A DNA stretch of 17,661 nucleotides, from NCBI GenBank assembly GCA_002506015.1, contig DAWR01000104.1, positions 1 to 17,661 on the forward strand. Direction: 5' to 3'. The notes under the pieces were generated by a model. That model worked only from the letters and a program-made list of their open reading frames with translations, was not told the origin of the DNA and made no database searches. Position 1 is the stretch's first letter; every line of letters begins with the position of its first letter. Below are positions 1 through 6,852 of this stretch, piece by piece. A program made the translations under genes and the position numbers. Source of the stretch: Candidatus Methanogasteraceae archaeon UBA261. GTDB taxonomy: Archaea > Halobacteriota > Methanosarcinia > Methanosarcinales > Methanogasteraceae.

Positions 1-1
1 T

Positions 2-688
2 AAAAAATACCCTGAAAAAGACCCTGAAAAAGACCCAGTTCAGCCAATCATGGACATAATCCACGGTTCAGTCATGAAATATGATATTGCGACGATGAGG
101 ATTGGTTTAGAGGCAGTAACAGATCGAATGATCGGAATTATTGATTCGCATGTTGAAAAAGAGATTTCAAGGCGTTTTTGTGATCATTTTGAACGAGTCG
201 GTAGATTGACTGTGAATAAGATGGATGGGGAAGCAGCAGGAAAAGTTATTATAAATTTAGACAATTTTGGAGAATCAACCGCAAAAAAAGTACTTTGGAA
301 TGCGGCATTGCGAGCAGCAATGTCTCTTGGAACTGTTGGAAAAGCTGCCACAGAAAAGGGACTGGGGGGTGCGGCATCGCATGCAGCAAGGTCTCTTGGA
401 GACATTGGAAAAGTTGCCGCGAAAAGGCGACTTGAAGGTGTAGCAGGGCGAGCGGCATTCTCGCTTGCATCTATTGGAACCTCTGCCACAGAAAAGGGAC
501 TTGGAGGTGTGGCACGGCAAGCCGCATCGTCTCTCGCAGACTTGACAATTTCAAGCGAAACAATCACTAAAACCGAGATACAATACTACAAATCGTCGCT
601 CCAAGAATATGCTCGGCAGTCATTCCGAAAGTTCAGGAACCTCTACGAAGACGAACTCAGAAACCCCCGCCCCCGAAACTCAAATTAA
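2..688 (+). CDS. Repeat protein, 5'-truncated at window edge, function unknown
   Basis: I do not recognise this gene. The frame is already open at base 2 and reads KKYPEKDPEKDPVQP before the first ATG at 50, so the real start may lie left of the window; from that ATG the protein has 212 residues. Residues 71-162 (bases 260-535) are four back-to-back repeats of exactly 23 residues, each ending in an AA.SL-type pattern; repeats 2 and 4 share TEKGLGG and repeat 3 is more divergent. The pattern (small residues, regular hydrophobics, GK/EKG turns) suggests a short helical solenoid, which is inference. The C-terminal 40 residues are charged and probably helical. No signal peptide or membrane segment is visible. 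Codon use is A+T-rich compared with argD, which starts 27 bases downstream on the same strand; co-transcription is possible but unproven. Confidence 0.7.
   Translation, partial: KKYPEKDPEKDPVQPIMDIIHGSVMKYDIATMRIGLEAVTDRMIGIIDSHVEKEISRRFCDHFERVGRLTVNKMDGEAAGKVIINLDNFGESTAKKVLWNAALRAAMSLGTVGKAATEKGLGGAASHAARSLGDIGKVAAKRRLEGVAGRAAFSLASIGTSATEKGLGGVARQAASSLADLTISSETITKTEIQYYKSSLQEYARQSFRKFRNLYEDELRNPRPRNSN
260..535 (+). repeat. Four tandem 69-bp coding repeats
   Basis: Units at 260-328, 329-397, 398-466 and 467-535 each encode 23 residues. A 19-base word, ctgccacagaaaagggact, is identical at 345-363 and 483-501, exactly 138 bases (two units) apart, while the unit between has diverged. This points to a two-unit higher-order duplication or gene conversion. 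Confidence 0.85.
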
Positions 689-715
689 CCCCGCGCCACA
701 ACAACACCATTACAC

Positions 716-1882
716 ATGACCCCCATCGAATCCGAATCCATACACATCCAGCCCACATACACCCGCCAGCCCATTCACATAACCCGCGGCAGCGGGTGCC
801 GGGTCTGGGACGCGGATGGAACTGAGTACCTCGACTGTCTCGCAGGAATCGCTGTGAACGTCTGCGGACACTGCCACCCGAAGATCGTTGAAGCAATCCG
901 GAAGCAGGCGGAGACCCTGATTCACACATCGAACCTCTATTACACCGAGCCGCAGATCAGACTCGCTGAGGAGCTCGTGAAGTTAACCGGGCTTGACCGC
1001 ATCTTCTTCTGTAACTCTGGTACGGAGGCTGCCGAGGCTGCGATGAAGCTTGCCCGCCGTGTGACTGAAAAGACTGATTTCATCGCAGCAGAGAACTCGT
1101 TTCACGGAAGAACTCTCGGAGCACTCAGCCTCACGCACACAGAGAAGTACCGAACGCCCTTTGAGCCTTTGATCCCTGGCGTCACATTCGTGAAGTACAA
1201 CGACGCATCAGCGATAGAGGGGGCGATCACCCGGGATACCGCCGCGGTGGTCCTCGAGGCGGTTCAGGGTGAGGGTGGGATCAAGATTGCATCGAAAGAG
1301 TACCTGCGAGAGGTCAGGGAGATCTGTGACGCGCGGGACGTCCTACTGATAATCGATGAGGTCCAGACCGGGTTTGGGAGAACCGGAGCGTGGTTTGCGT
1401 ACGAGCATTACGGAATCAAACCTGATATCATGACGATGGCAAAAGCCCTTGGCTGCGGTTTTCCGATCGGTGCGATGGCGGCACGCGAGGATCTTAAGTT
1501 CGAGCGCGGCGATCACGGCGCAACTTTCGCGGGAGGTCCGCTCGCATGCGCGGCGTCGCTTGCAACAATCGATGTAATCCGGAGCGAGGGGCTTGTCGAG
1601 CGCTCGGAGGTGCTTGGCGCGCACCTCTTGGAGGGGCTCCAGTCGATTGAGTCGCTTGCCGGAAACCGGGTGCGTGAGGTGCGCGGCATCGGACTCATGG
1701 TCGGAATGGACTTTGAGTCGGGGTGCGGCAAGCTTGTTAATATGGCAAGAGAACGCGGCGTTCTTCTCAACTGCACAGCTGACACAGTGCTAAGGTTCCT
1801 GCCGCCGCTTACGATAACAGATGAAGAGATCGAGCAGGTTCTCGGGGTTATCCGGCAGATTGCGGAATCATCTGGTGCGTGA
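716..1882 (+). CDS. argD: Acetylornithine aminotransferase
   Basis: Class-III PLP aminotransferase of 388 residues, the usual length for ArgD. It transfers an amino group from glutamate to N-acetylglutamate semialdehyde in cytoplasmic arginine biosynthesis; some archaeal members also act in lysine synthesis. Visible motifs: AGIAVNVCGHCHP (43-55), SGTEAAEAA (101-109) for PLP phosphate binding, FHGRTLGALSLT (129-140), EAVQGEGG (181-188), DEVQTGFGRTG (214-224) contacting the cofactor ring, and MAKALG with the Schiff-base lysine K243. FAGGPLACAA replaces the common FGGNPLACAA. The ATG at 716 leaves the normal short N-terminal lead before the RQP.H.TRGSG strand. No other arginine gene is adjacent. 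A related omega-aminotransferase (for example GABA or ornithine) is the main alternative; the motifs fit ArgD best. Confidence 0.9.
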   Translation: MTPIESESIHIQPTYTRQPIHITRGSGCRVWDADGTEYLDCLAGIAVNVCGHCHPKIVEAIRKQAETLIHTSNLYYTEPQIRLAEELVKLTGLDRIFFCNSGTEAAEAAMKLARRVTEKTDFIAAENSFHGRTLGALSLTHTEKYRTPFEPLIPGVTFVKYNDASAIEGAITRDTAAVVLEAVQGEGGIKIASKEYLREVREICDARDVLLIIDEVQTGFGRTGAWFAYEHYGIKPDIMTMAKALGCGFPIGAMAAREDLKFERGDHGATFAGGPLACAASLATIDVIRSEGLVERSEVLGAHLLEGLQSIESLAGNRVREVRGIGLMVGMDFESGCGKLVNMARERGVLLNCTADTVLRFLPPLTITDEEIEQVLGVIRQIAESSGA

Positions 1883-1958
1883 CACGTCCAACCTGCATAA
1901 ACGACCGCCACAATCACAAGATTCATTATACCCACCGCACGAGTATATCACGGTATCG

Positions 1959-2960
1959 ATGAAAGAAGCCAGCTTCTACGAAAAACTCGCAGACAACAAG
2001 GTCCGATGCAACCTGTGCAACCATTTCTGCACAATCGCTGAGAACAAAAGAGGAATATGCGGCGTCAGGGAGAACAGAGAAGGCGTCCTGTACAGCATCT
2101 CATACGGCAGGATTGTTGCAACCGGTGTCGATCCGATCGAGAAGAAACCGCTCTTCAATTTCCTTCCCGGAACGGAATCATTCTCCGTAGCGACCGCTGG
2201 GTGTAATATGAGGTGCCGCTGGTGCCAGAACTGGCAGATCAGCCAGCTCAAGACCCGCGACGTGCCTGGTCACGACGCAACCCCTGCGGAAGTGGTCGGA
2301 ATGGCGATTCAGCGTGGTTGCAAGACCATGGCATACACATACACGGAACCAACCGTTTTTCTGGAGTTCGCGCTCGATATGATGAAGATTGCGCACAGAT
2401 CGGGCATCAAAAATATCTTCGTCACAAATGGCTACACGAGCGAGGAAGCGCTACGGGCGGTTGCCCCATATCTCGATGCTGCCAACATCGATCTCAAGGC
2501 TTTCAAAGACGAGACTTACAGGAAGCTGTGCGGAGCAACGCTCGAACCGGTGCTCAACACGATCCGGCTGTACCGGGAGCTCGGGATCTGGGCAGAGGTG
2601 ACGACGCTTGTTGTGCCGGGCGTCAATGACAGCAAGGAGGAGTTAAAAGAGATTGCCGGGTTCATCGCAGATGTCGGCATATGGATTCCATGGCATATCA
2701 GCCAGTTTTATCCACAGTACCGATTTCTTGATGCGCCTCCGACTCCGGTCGATGTTCTACACCGGGCAAGAAAGATCGGGATTGACGAGGGGCTAAGGTA
2801 CGTGTACGAAGGAAACATTCCCGGAAAGGGGAACGAGAACACGTACTGCTATCAGTGCAAGGAACTTCTGATCAAGCGGTTCGGCTTCAGCATCGTCGAG
2901 AATCGAATCAAGGACGGAAAATGCCCCAATTGCGGAGCAGAGATTGATGGGGTATTCTGA
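1959..2960 (+). CDS. amrS: AmmeMemoRadiSam system radical SAM enzyme
   Basis: Radical SAM protein of 333 residues from the ATG at 1959. It carries an N-terminal four-cysteine cluster (C17, C20, C24, C34), then the radical SAM CX3CX2C motif GCNMRCRWC (C82, C86, C89) binding the 4Fe-4S cluster, a TIM-barrel core, and a C-terminal zinc-ribbon-like CX2C...CX2C (C297, C300, C322, C325). The IVATGVDPIEKKPLFNFLPGT stretch is typical of the PflA-like AmrS family. The family is named for co-occurrence with Memo and AMMECR1 proteins, and neither partner is in this window; its reaction is not settled to my knowledge. The frame extends upstream into argD, but the ATG at 1959 matches the family start. A TATA-like ttcattata (1922-1930) lies about 30 bases upstream, suggesting its own promoter with a very short leader. 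Confidence 0.88.
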   Translation: MKEASFYEKLADNKVRCNLCNHFCTIAENKRGICGVRENREGVLYSISYGRIVATGVDPIEKKPLFNFLPGTESFSVATAGCNMRCRWCQNWQISQLKTRDVPGHDATPAEVVGMAIQRGCKTMAYTYTEPTVFLEFALDMMKIAHRSGIKNIFVTNGYTSEEALRAVAPYLDAANIDLKAFKDETYRKLCGATLEPVLNTIRLYRELGIWAEVTTLVVPGVNDSKEELKEIAGFIADVGIWIPWHISQFYPQYRFLDAPPTPVDVLHRARKIGIDEGLRYVYEGNIPGKGNENTYCYQCKELLIKRFGFSIVENRIKDGKCPNCGAEIDGVF

Positions 2961-3137
2961 GGGTGAGGGCATCATTCGCATGCAGTGGCGTTTGCACCTT
3001 TTTCAATCAAACCCCTGCATGGTAAATCGTTGATACCAACGTCAATAACCCTAATCGGTCTTCGTTCAGGATGGGTATCCAGTGCACATTCGAATCCAGC
3101 GCAACTCTTATCTCAAACAGCACCAATGTCAACAAAC

Positions 3138-3146
3138 GAGATGATC
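3138..3146 (+). promoter_or_regulatory. Ribosome binding site deciding the uspA start
   Basis: gagatgatc closely resembles GGAGGTGATC, the complement of the archaeal 16S rRNA 3' end, and lies just before the ATG at 3149. It argues against the longer frame starting at 3071. Confidence 0.6.
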
Positions 3147-3148
3147 TA

Positions 3149-3589
3149 ATGGAGAGTGAACTGTACAATAAGATCCTGATTGCAACCGATGGTTCGGACA
3201 ACACCGAAAAGGCGATTAGATATGGCATGGAACTTGCCTGCATCGCAGGCGCGGATGTTTGTGCTGTGTACGTACTCGATTCTGGCGCGTTCGCGTCCCT
3301 GCCTGTTGATGCTGCGTGGGAGAATATGTACGAACTCTTGCGCACCGAGGGTAGAGAGGCTCTGAAAATAATCGAGGATATGGGCGAAAAGTCCGGTGTG
3401 CCGGTTGAGTGCAGCGTTCTGGACGGACATCCCGCGCATGAAATCGTGAATTATGCACAGGAGAACAATATTGACCTGATCGTGATAGGCACGCTCGGGA
3501 AGACCGGACTGGACCGGATCCTCCTTGGTAGTGTTGCAACCGCAATCATCCACAGGTCCACAATCCCGGTGATGGTCATTCACGCTTGA
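3149..3589 (+). CDS. Universal stress protein (UspA family, ATP-binding type)
   Basis: Single-domain Usp protein of 146 residues, standard length. The N-terminal strand KILIATDGS (D14) and the C-terminal ATP-binding signature G114-x2-G117-x9-G127-S128 are both intact, so this is the nucleotide-binding subtype. Such proteins are cytoplasmic dimers that act in stress survival; the precise partner is unknown. The frame is open to 3071, but the ATG at 3149 is chosen because it directly precedes the conserved first strand and is preceded by gagatgatc (3138-3146), which resembles the archaeal Shine-Dalgarno consensus GGAGGTGATC. It stands alone: 188 bases separate it from amrS, and the next gene is convergent. 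Confidence 0.92.
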   Translation: MESELYNKILIATDGSDNTEKAIRYGMELACIAGADVCAVYVLDSGAFASLPVDAAWENMYELLRTEGREALKIIEDMGEKSGVPVECSVLDGHPAHEIVNYAQENNIDLIVIGTLGKTGLDRILLGSVATAIIHRSTIPVMVIHA

Positions 3590-3729
3590 GTTAGGGGCGA
3601 GAGACGAGCCGAATTAGACGGGCAGGATCAGGATCAATACGGGTGAGCACTTGTTGCGGTACAATGAAAACACGAGGTATGGATAAAGCATACCGAAACG
3701 AGAAGTTGAAGAAATTGTTTTGCTTCACG

Positions 3730-3783
3730 CCGCCGCAACTTGAGATTTTCAATAATGAAAAAACAATAGCCACAATAGCCACA
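3730..3783. repeat. Dispersed intergenic repeat, copy 1
   Basis: This segment, beginning ccgccgcaacttg and running to aaacaatagccaca, resembles bases 5322-5364 closely. By eye about 85 percent of the aligned positions agree, with a few small indels. Both copies are intergenic and both run directly into an inverted repeat. Confidence 0.7.
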
Positions 3784-3822
3784 GAGTGGCTCCTCTCTCT
3801 GTTCTCTATCTGCTCTGTGGCT
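3777..3822. repeat. Inverted repeat between convergent genes
   Basis: agccacagag (3777-3786) pairs perfectly with ctctgtggct (3813-3822) around a 26-base pyrimidine-rich loop. It lies between the 3' ends of uspA and marker 9 and could end either transcript. Its arm words are shared with the repeat at 5360-5421. Confidence 0.7.
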
Positions 3823-3903
3823 GTATAATATCTTGATATTGAGCATGCCCGACTTCAGATGGGTGTGGGCTAACCGAGACTGTTGGGCGTACTTTGCGGT
3901 AAA

Positions 3904-5052
3904 CTATCTGGTTATCTGCTCTTGACGTCCCTTCAGATTCTTGAGGATATCTTCTGAAAGCTTCTTCTTCAGCCGCATGTACTCGACTCCTGAGACGCCG
4001 ATCTGACCCAGCACTGCGTCGCGCATGAAACACGGCTTCGTGAGCTTGCAGCACCATATCAGCGTTCCGAAGCAGGTCTGCTGCCCACCGAGTGCAAGCG
4101 GTGTCTCGCGTGAGAGTTCCACCTTCAGATCCGCGAACTCTTGTGGCGTTATTCCATGTTTATCGAGCACATGATGAATCGCGCACGGTTTCACAGGCAG
4201 ACAGCAAAATGTGAGTGCACGGTCGTCCCCGCCGCTACAGATGTGCTTTGGTGCGTTATACCATCCGGTCTGTTCCTGAAAGGTGCTGACAGCGTGAACA
4301 AGGTTGTCAATTGTCTCCGGATTGTTCAGCGCTGCTCTCGCAACCGAGACCATGTCCGCGCCATAACCAAACATGTCTTTTGCGCTTCTGAAATCCACAA
4401 CCGAGTTGTTGCCGACGATCACAAGGTCTGTAACATTCCTTGTCATCTTGATCGCGCGATGGTCAACGCCTGCCCCGGGTTTCATGGCATCGATATGGAT
4501 CATGTCAGCCCCGGCAGCCTCAATTGCAATTGCGAGCTCTATGTCATCAACGACACCGGATCTAGTCTTTACAGAGAGGACAACCCCTGTCTTCTTGAGC
4601 GCCGAGAGTACCGATTGTAATTTCTCCAAGTCGTGAAGCATGGGTTCTCCCACGCCAATATCGGTCATTTCGGGCTGTCGGCAATGGCAATCGATCTCGA
4701 TAATTGCGTTATGCTCCTTTGCGAGGATGGCTGCCTCCAGAAGAGGCGAAATCTCCGTGCTGCGGACGTTGATTGCGATCGCCGGGGGATCCTCCATCTC
4801 TTTCACACGTTCAAGCTCGTTTCGCAGATGTTCAATTGGTTCCGGTGTCACAAATTCGGCACGTCCGCGCTCTTTGATGCGTGCTGCGGAATCATTGGTT
4901 GCGGTGTCCAGATTGTACCCGCCGATTATGGCGAGACCCGCACTCATAGCAGCATCTCTCATGAAATCAACGTCTACTATGCCAGCCATCGGCGCAAGCG
5001 CGATCGGGTTCTTTATCTGAATATTGCCAGCGTGTATCTCAAACTCAGTCAA
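3904..5052 (-). CDS. Methanogenesis marker 9 domain protein (DUS-like barrel)
   Basis: 382 residues. Residues 1 to about 255 form a flavin-type TIM barrel like dihydroorotate dehydrogenase or tRNA-dihydrouridine synthase (ALAPMAGIVDVDFM near 19-31; SVKTRSG 160-166; IVGNNSV 212-218). The C-terminal domain is the methanogenesis marker 9 signature: eight cysteines at 272, 283, 284, 290, 327, 334, 335 and 341, including the two copies FCCLPVKPC and WCCKLTKPC of the known [FWY]CCxxKPC pattern. The domain is known as a marker of methanogenic archaea; the reaction is unknown. The start is TTG at 5052, supported by GAGG (5063-5060 on the minus strand) seven bases upstream; no in-frame ATG precedes the conserved barrel start. 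It is monocistronic and convergent with uspA. Confidence 0.92.
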   Translation of the reverse strand: MTEFEIHAGNIQIKNPIALAPMAGIVDVDFMRDAAMSAGLAIIGGYNLDTATNDSAARIKERGRAEFVTPEPIEHLRNELERVKEMEDPPAIAINVRSTEISPLLEAAILAKEHNAIIEIDCHCRQPEMTDIGVGEPMLHDLEKLQSVLSALKKTGVVLSVKTRSGVVDDIELAIAIEAAGADMIHIDAMKPGAGVDHRAIKMTRNVTDLVIVGNNSVVDFRSAKDMFGYGADMVSVARAALNNPETIDNLVHAVSTFQEQTGWYNAPKHICSGGDDRALTFCCLPVKPCAIHHVLDKHGITPQEFADLKVELSRETPLALGGQQTCFGTLIWCCKLTKPCFMRDAVLGQIGVSGVEYMRLKKKLSEDILKNLKGRQEQITR

Positions 5053-5059
5053 ATGAATG

Positions 5060-5063
5060 CCTC
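5060..5063 (-). promoter_or_regulatory. Ribosome binding site supporting a TTG start
   Basis: GAGG on the minus strand lies seven bases before TTG at 5052. The first in-frame ATG is codon 22, inside the conserved ALAPMAG strand, so the TTG is the credible start of the marker 9 gene. Confidence 0.5.
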
Positions 5064-5129
5064 AATCCGCTGATATTGAGAGACTGACATATCAAGGTTA
5101 TGGTCGCCAGCAACTATATCCACCATAGA

Positions 5130-5137
5130 TTTATTAA
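5130..5137 (+). promoter_or_regulatory. TATA box for tRNA-Leu
   Basis: tttattaa lies 36-43 bases upstream of the mature tRNA 5' end. An archaeal start site about 25 bases downstream would give a leader of about 10-20 bases, which may include part of the small hairpins at 5142-5156 and 5167-5181. Confidence 0.5.
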
Positions 5138-5173
5138 CGAACGGTTCCAAGAACCGATGTGCTCGTACCCCCT

Positions 5174-5258
5174 GCGGGGGTTGCCCAGCCAGGTCAAAGG
5201 CGCTAGGTTGAGGGCCTAGTCTCGTAGGAGTTCGTGGGTTCGAATCCCATCCCCCGCA
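5174..5258 (+). tRNA. tRNA-Leu (anticodon GAG)
   Basis: A full cloverleaf of 85 bases with a long variable arm, as expected for class-II tRNA-Leu. The acceptor gcggggg (5174-5180) pairs with cccccgc (5251-5257), with discriminator A at 5258 and CCA not encoded. The D stem is gcc/ggc, the anticodon stem ctagg/cctag encloses ttgaggg with anticodon GAG at 5210-5212 (reads CUC/CUU), the variable arm is ctc-gtag-gag, and the T arm is gtggg-ttcgaat-cccat. No intron is seen. Confidence 0.96.
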
Positions 5259-5321
5259 TCCATCCACAAATCTTTTCTCGGCACACCGTAATTCGGAGTA
5301 CCTGTTCAGCTATACTCCACA

Positions 5322-5364
5322 CCGCCGCAACTTGGGATGTTCAATGATGGCAAACAATAGCCAC
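5322..5364. repeat. Dispersed intergenic repeat, copy 2
   Basis: This segment begins ccgccgcaacttg and continues to aaacaatagccaca, matching 3730-3783 apart from several substitutions and small gaps. It leads straight into the long inverted repeat at 5360-5421. The gap 5259-5518 around it shows no credible gene. Confidence 0.7.
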
Positions 5365-5421
5365 AGAGTGCACAGAGTTCACAGAGGAGACTTACCCCCC
5401 GCTCTTTGTGCACTCTGCGGC
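5360..5421. repeat. Long inverted repeat between tRNA-Leu and methyltransferase
   Basis: Arms 5360-5377 (gccacagagtgcacagag) and 5404-5421 pair over 18 positions with one A-C mismatch and one G-T wobble around a 26-base loop. It is followed by the perfect 10-base palindrome ggtgtacacc at 5429-5438. It could act as a transcript end after the tRNA or as a mobile-type palindromic unit. Confidence 0.8.
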
Positions 5422-5518
5422 AGTATGAGGTGTACACCATGAAAATCGCAGTTTGCGCCGGTGATGGGCACAGGTAGGGAAAAAATTAAAGCAAACGAAG
5501 AGGGACAAAGGATCTGCA

Positions 5519-6556
5519 ATGATTTTAGGAAATTTAACCGAAGTTCCGGCAACGGATCCGGAAACTTTACTCAGATTGAGGGACAGCGTCTATTCTGACG
5601 ACCTGTTCATAACCGCAGTTGCCAATCTCGATATCTTTTCATGGCTTGATGAGAATCCGGCAGATATGCAGAAGATCTGCTCCTCATTGCAGATTGAAGA
5701 GAGACCGCTAGACGTGATGCTCACTCTTTTCAAGTCACTGGGCTTAATTATGGAAAAAGAGGGTCGATATCATCTGACCGAACTTTCGAAAGATCATCTG
5801 AGCAAGTCGTCTCCGTGGTTTTTGGGACCATACATCTCTTCGTTGAAAGAAAGACCCATCTGTTCCGAGATGTTGAAGGTTTTGAAGACTGGCAAACCTG
5901 CAAACTGGGGCGCAAAGAAGGATGCGAGGGAGTGGTCACTTGCAATGGAGGACGATCTTTTTGCTCGAGCTTTCACGGCAGGCATGGACAGTCGTGGTGC
6001 CTACCTTGCTCCGATTCTTGCGAAAACGATCGATTTATCCGGGTATAGCAGGTTACTGGATATCGCAGGCGCATCCGGCATTTATTCAGCGGCTATCGTA
6101 TCACAACATCCCCATCTAACTGCATCGGTCTTTGAAAAGCCCCCGGTTGACCGGATTGCTAAATACTCGATAGACAAGAGGAATTTGTCGGATAAAATCG
6201 GCGTGATCTCTGGAGATATGTTCAGGGATGAGTTTCCTCGTGGGTTTGATGTCCATCTCTTTTCCAACGTCTTGCATGATTGGGATATTGGAGATGTCAG
6301 GACGCTACTTGAAAATTCGTACAGGAATCTAAATCCGGGTGGTAGAGTAATGATCCATGGTGCCCATCTGAATGCAGAAAAAAGTGGTCCTTTGCCGGTA
6401 GCTGAATATTCCGTTCTGATAATGTTCTCAACTGAAGGTAAATGCTATTCGATTTCCGAAATGGAAGAAATGCTGGATGAGACTGGATTTTCTGAAATAA
6501 CATACGTGCCGACAGTTGCGAATCGGAGTGTTATCATGGGAGAAAAATTAGTGTAA
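5519..6556 (+). CDS. SAM-dependent methyltransferase, O-methyltransferase family 2-like
   Basis: 345 residues, close to the usual length of the acetylserotonin/hydroxyneurosporene O-methyltransferase-like family. The N-terminal part (about 15-95) reads as a winged-helix dimerisation domain (QIEERPLDVMLTLFKSLGLI, then HLTELSKDHL). The C-terminal Rossmann domain has SAM motif I as LLDIAGASGIYS (179-190), an acidic SGDMF segment (231-235), the family motif NVLHDWDIGDVRTLL (250-264) with the likely catalytic-base position H253, and LNPGGRVMIHG (271-281). Motif I has AGASG rather than the more common GGGxG. The substrate cannot be told from sequence. It stands alone between two gaps carrying inverted repeats and is A+T-richer than its neighbours. 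An A+T-rich TATA-like aaaattaaa (5482-5490) and a ggatc element (5510-5514) precede the ATG. Confidence 0.85.
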   Translation: MILGNLTEVPATDPETLLRLRDSVYSDDLFITAVANLDIFSWLDENPADMQKICSSLQIEERPLDVMLTLFKSLGLIMEKEGRYHLTELSKDHLSKSSPWFLGPYISSLKERPICSEMLKVLKTGKPANWGAKKDAREWSLAMEDDLFARAFTAGMDSRGAYLAPILAKTIDLSGYSRLLDIAGASGIYSAAIVSQHPHLTASVFEKPPVDRIAKYSIDKRNLSDKIGVISGDMFRDEFPRGFDVHLFSNVLHDWDIGDVRTLLENSYRNLNPGGRVMIHGAHLNAEKSGPLPVAEYSVLIMFSTEGKCYSISEMEEMLDETGFSEITYVPTVANRSVIMGEKLV

Positions 6557-6605
6557 TTATATTTATATTACTACATTTTTAGTATGTGTTTAGATGATGC
6601 AGAAA

Positions 6606-6728
6606 AACCACAAGATTTTACGAGATTAGCACAAGAGTACGATATTAGACCGGGTACATTGGTTAGTTTTATAATTTATATTTTATTCCTTCATACTCTC
6701 CCGTGAAAATCCGTGTAATCTTGTGGTT
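6606..6728. repeat. Inverted repeat downstream of methyltransferase
   Basis: aaccacaagattttacg (6606-6622) pairs with cgtgtaatcttgtggtt (6712-6728) at 15 of 17 positions, with an 89-base A+T-rich interval between. It fills much of the gap 6557-6852, in which I see no convincing gene; a 40-codon frame at 6584-6706 is largely made of the left arm. Confidence 0.7.
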
Positions 6729-6852
6729 GGCTAAACATGCACCATCTTGGCAGTTCCACACCACCACCCAACCCAACCTAATCGTGGCACGGCTGGAGTC
6801 AATTGACAACCCAAAAACGTATTGAACCATATCCCATCAATAGATACACCTG

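Larger units (their letters stand above)
3590..3903. other. Gene-free gap between convergent uspA and marker 9
   Basis: This 314-base stretch separates two converging 3' ends. I see no credible gene in it: the short frames of 60-70 codons have no family features. It contains the repeat copy at 3730-3783, a tandem duplication of the 9-base word aatagccac (3765-3773 and 3774-3782), and an inverted repeat at 3777-3822. Confidence 0.7.

Noticed and set aside
184..567. A 127-residue minus-strand frame opposite the repeat protein
   Set aside because: It mirrors the 69-bp coding repeats; the plus-strand reading has better composition and continues beyond the repeats.
1513..1935. A 140-residue minus-strand frame opposite argD
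   Set aside because: It is a shadow of a well-conserved aminotransferase and has no recognisable motif.
3591..3846. Short minus-strand frames of 63 and 70 residues in the uspA/marker 9 gap
   Set aside because: They run through the dispersed repeat and hairpin, with no conserved motif and no ribosome binding site.
5049..5267. A 72-residue minus-strand reading frame across the tRNA containing GWDSNPRTPTRLGPQPSAFDL-type sequence
   Set aside because: It is simply the translated antisense of tRNA-Leu, a well-known source of false protein annotations.
6584..6706. A 40-codon plus-strand frame (MCLDDAEKPQDFTRLAQEYDIRPG...) with a faint helix-turn-helix look
   Set aside because: Much of it is the left arm of the inverted repeat at 6606-6622 and related repeat words, the end is hydrophobic A+T-rich sequence, and no ribosome binding site is seen. 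A gene relic cannot be excluded.
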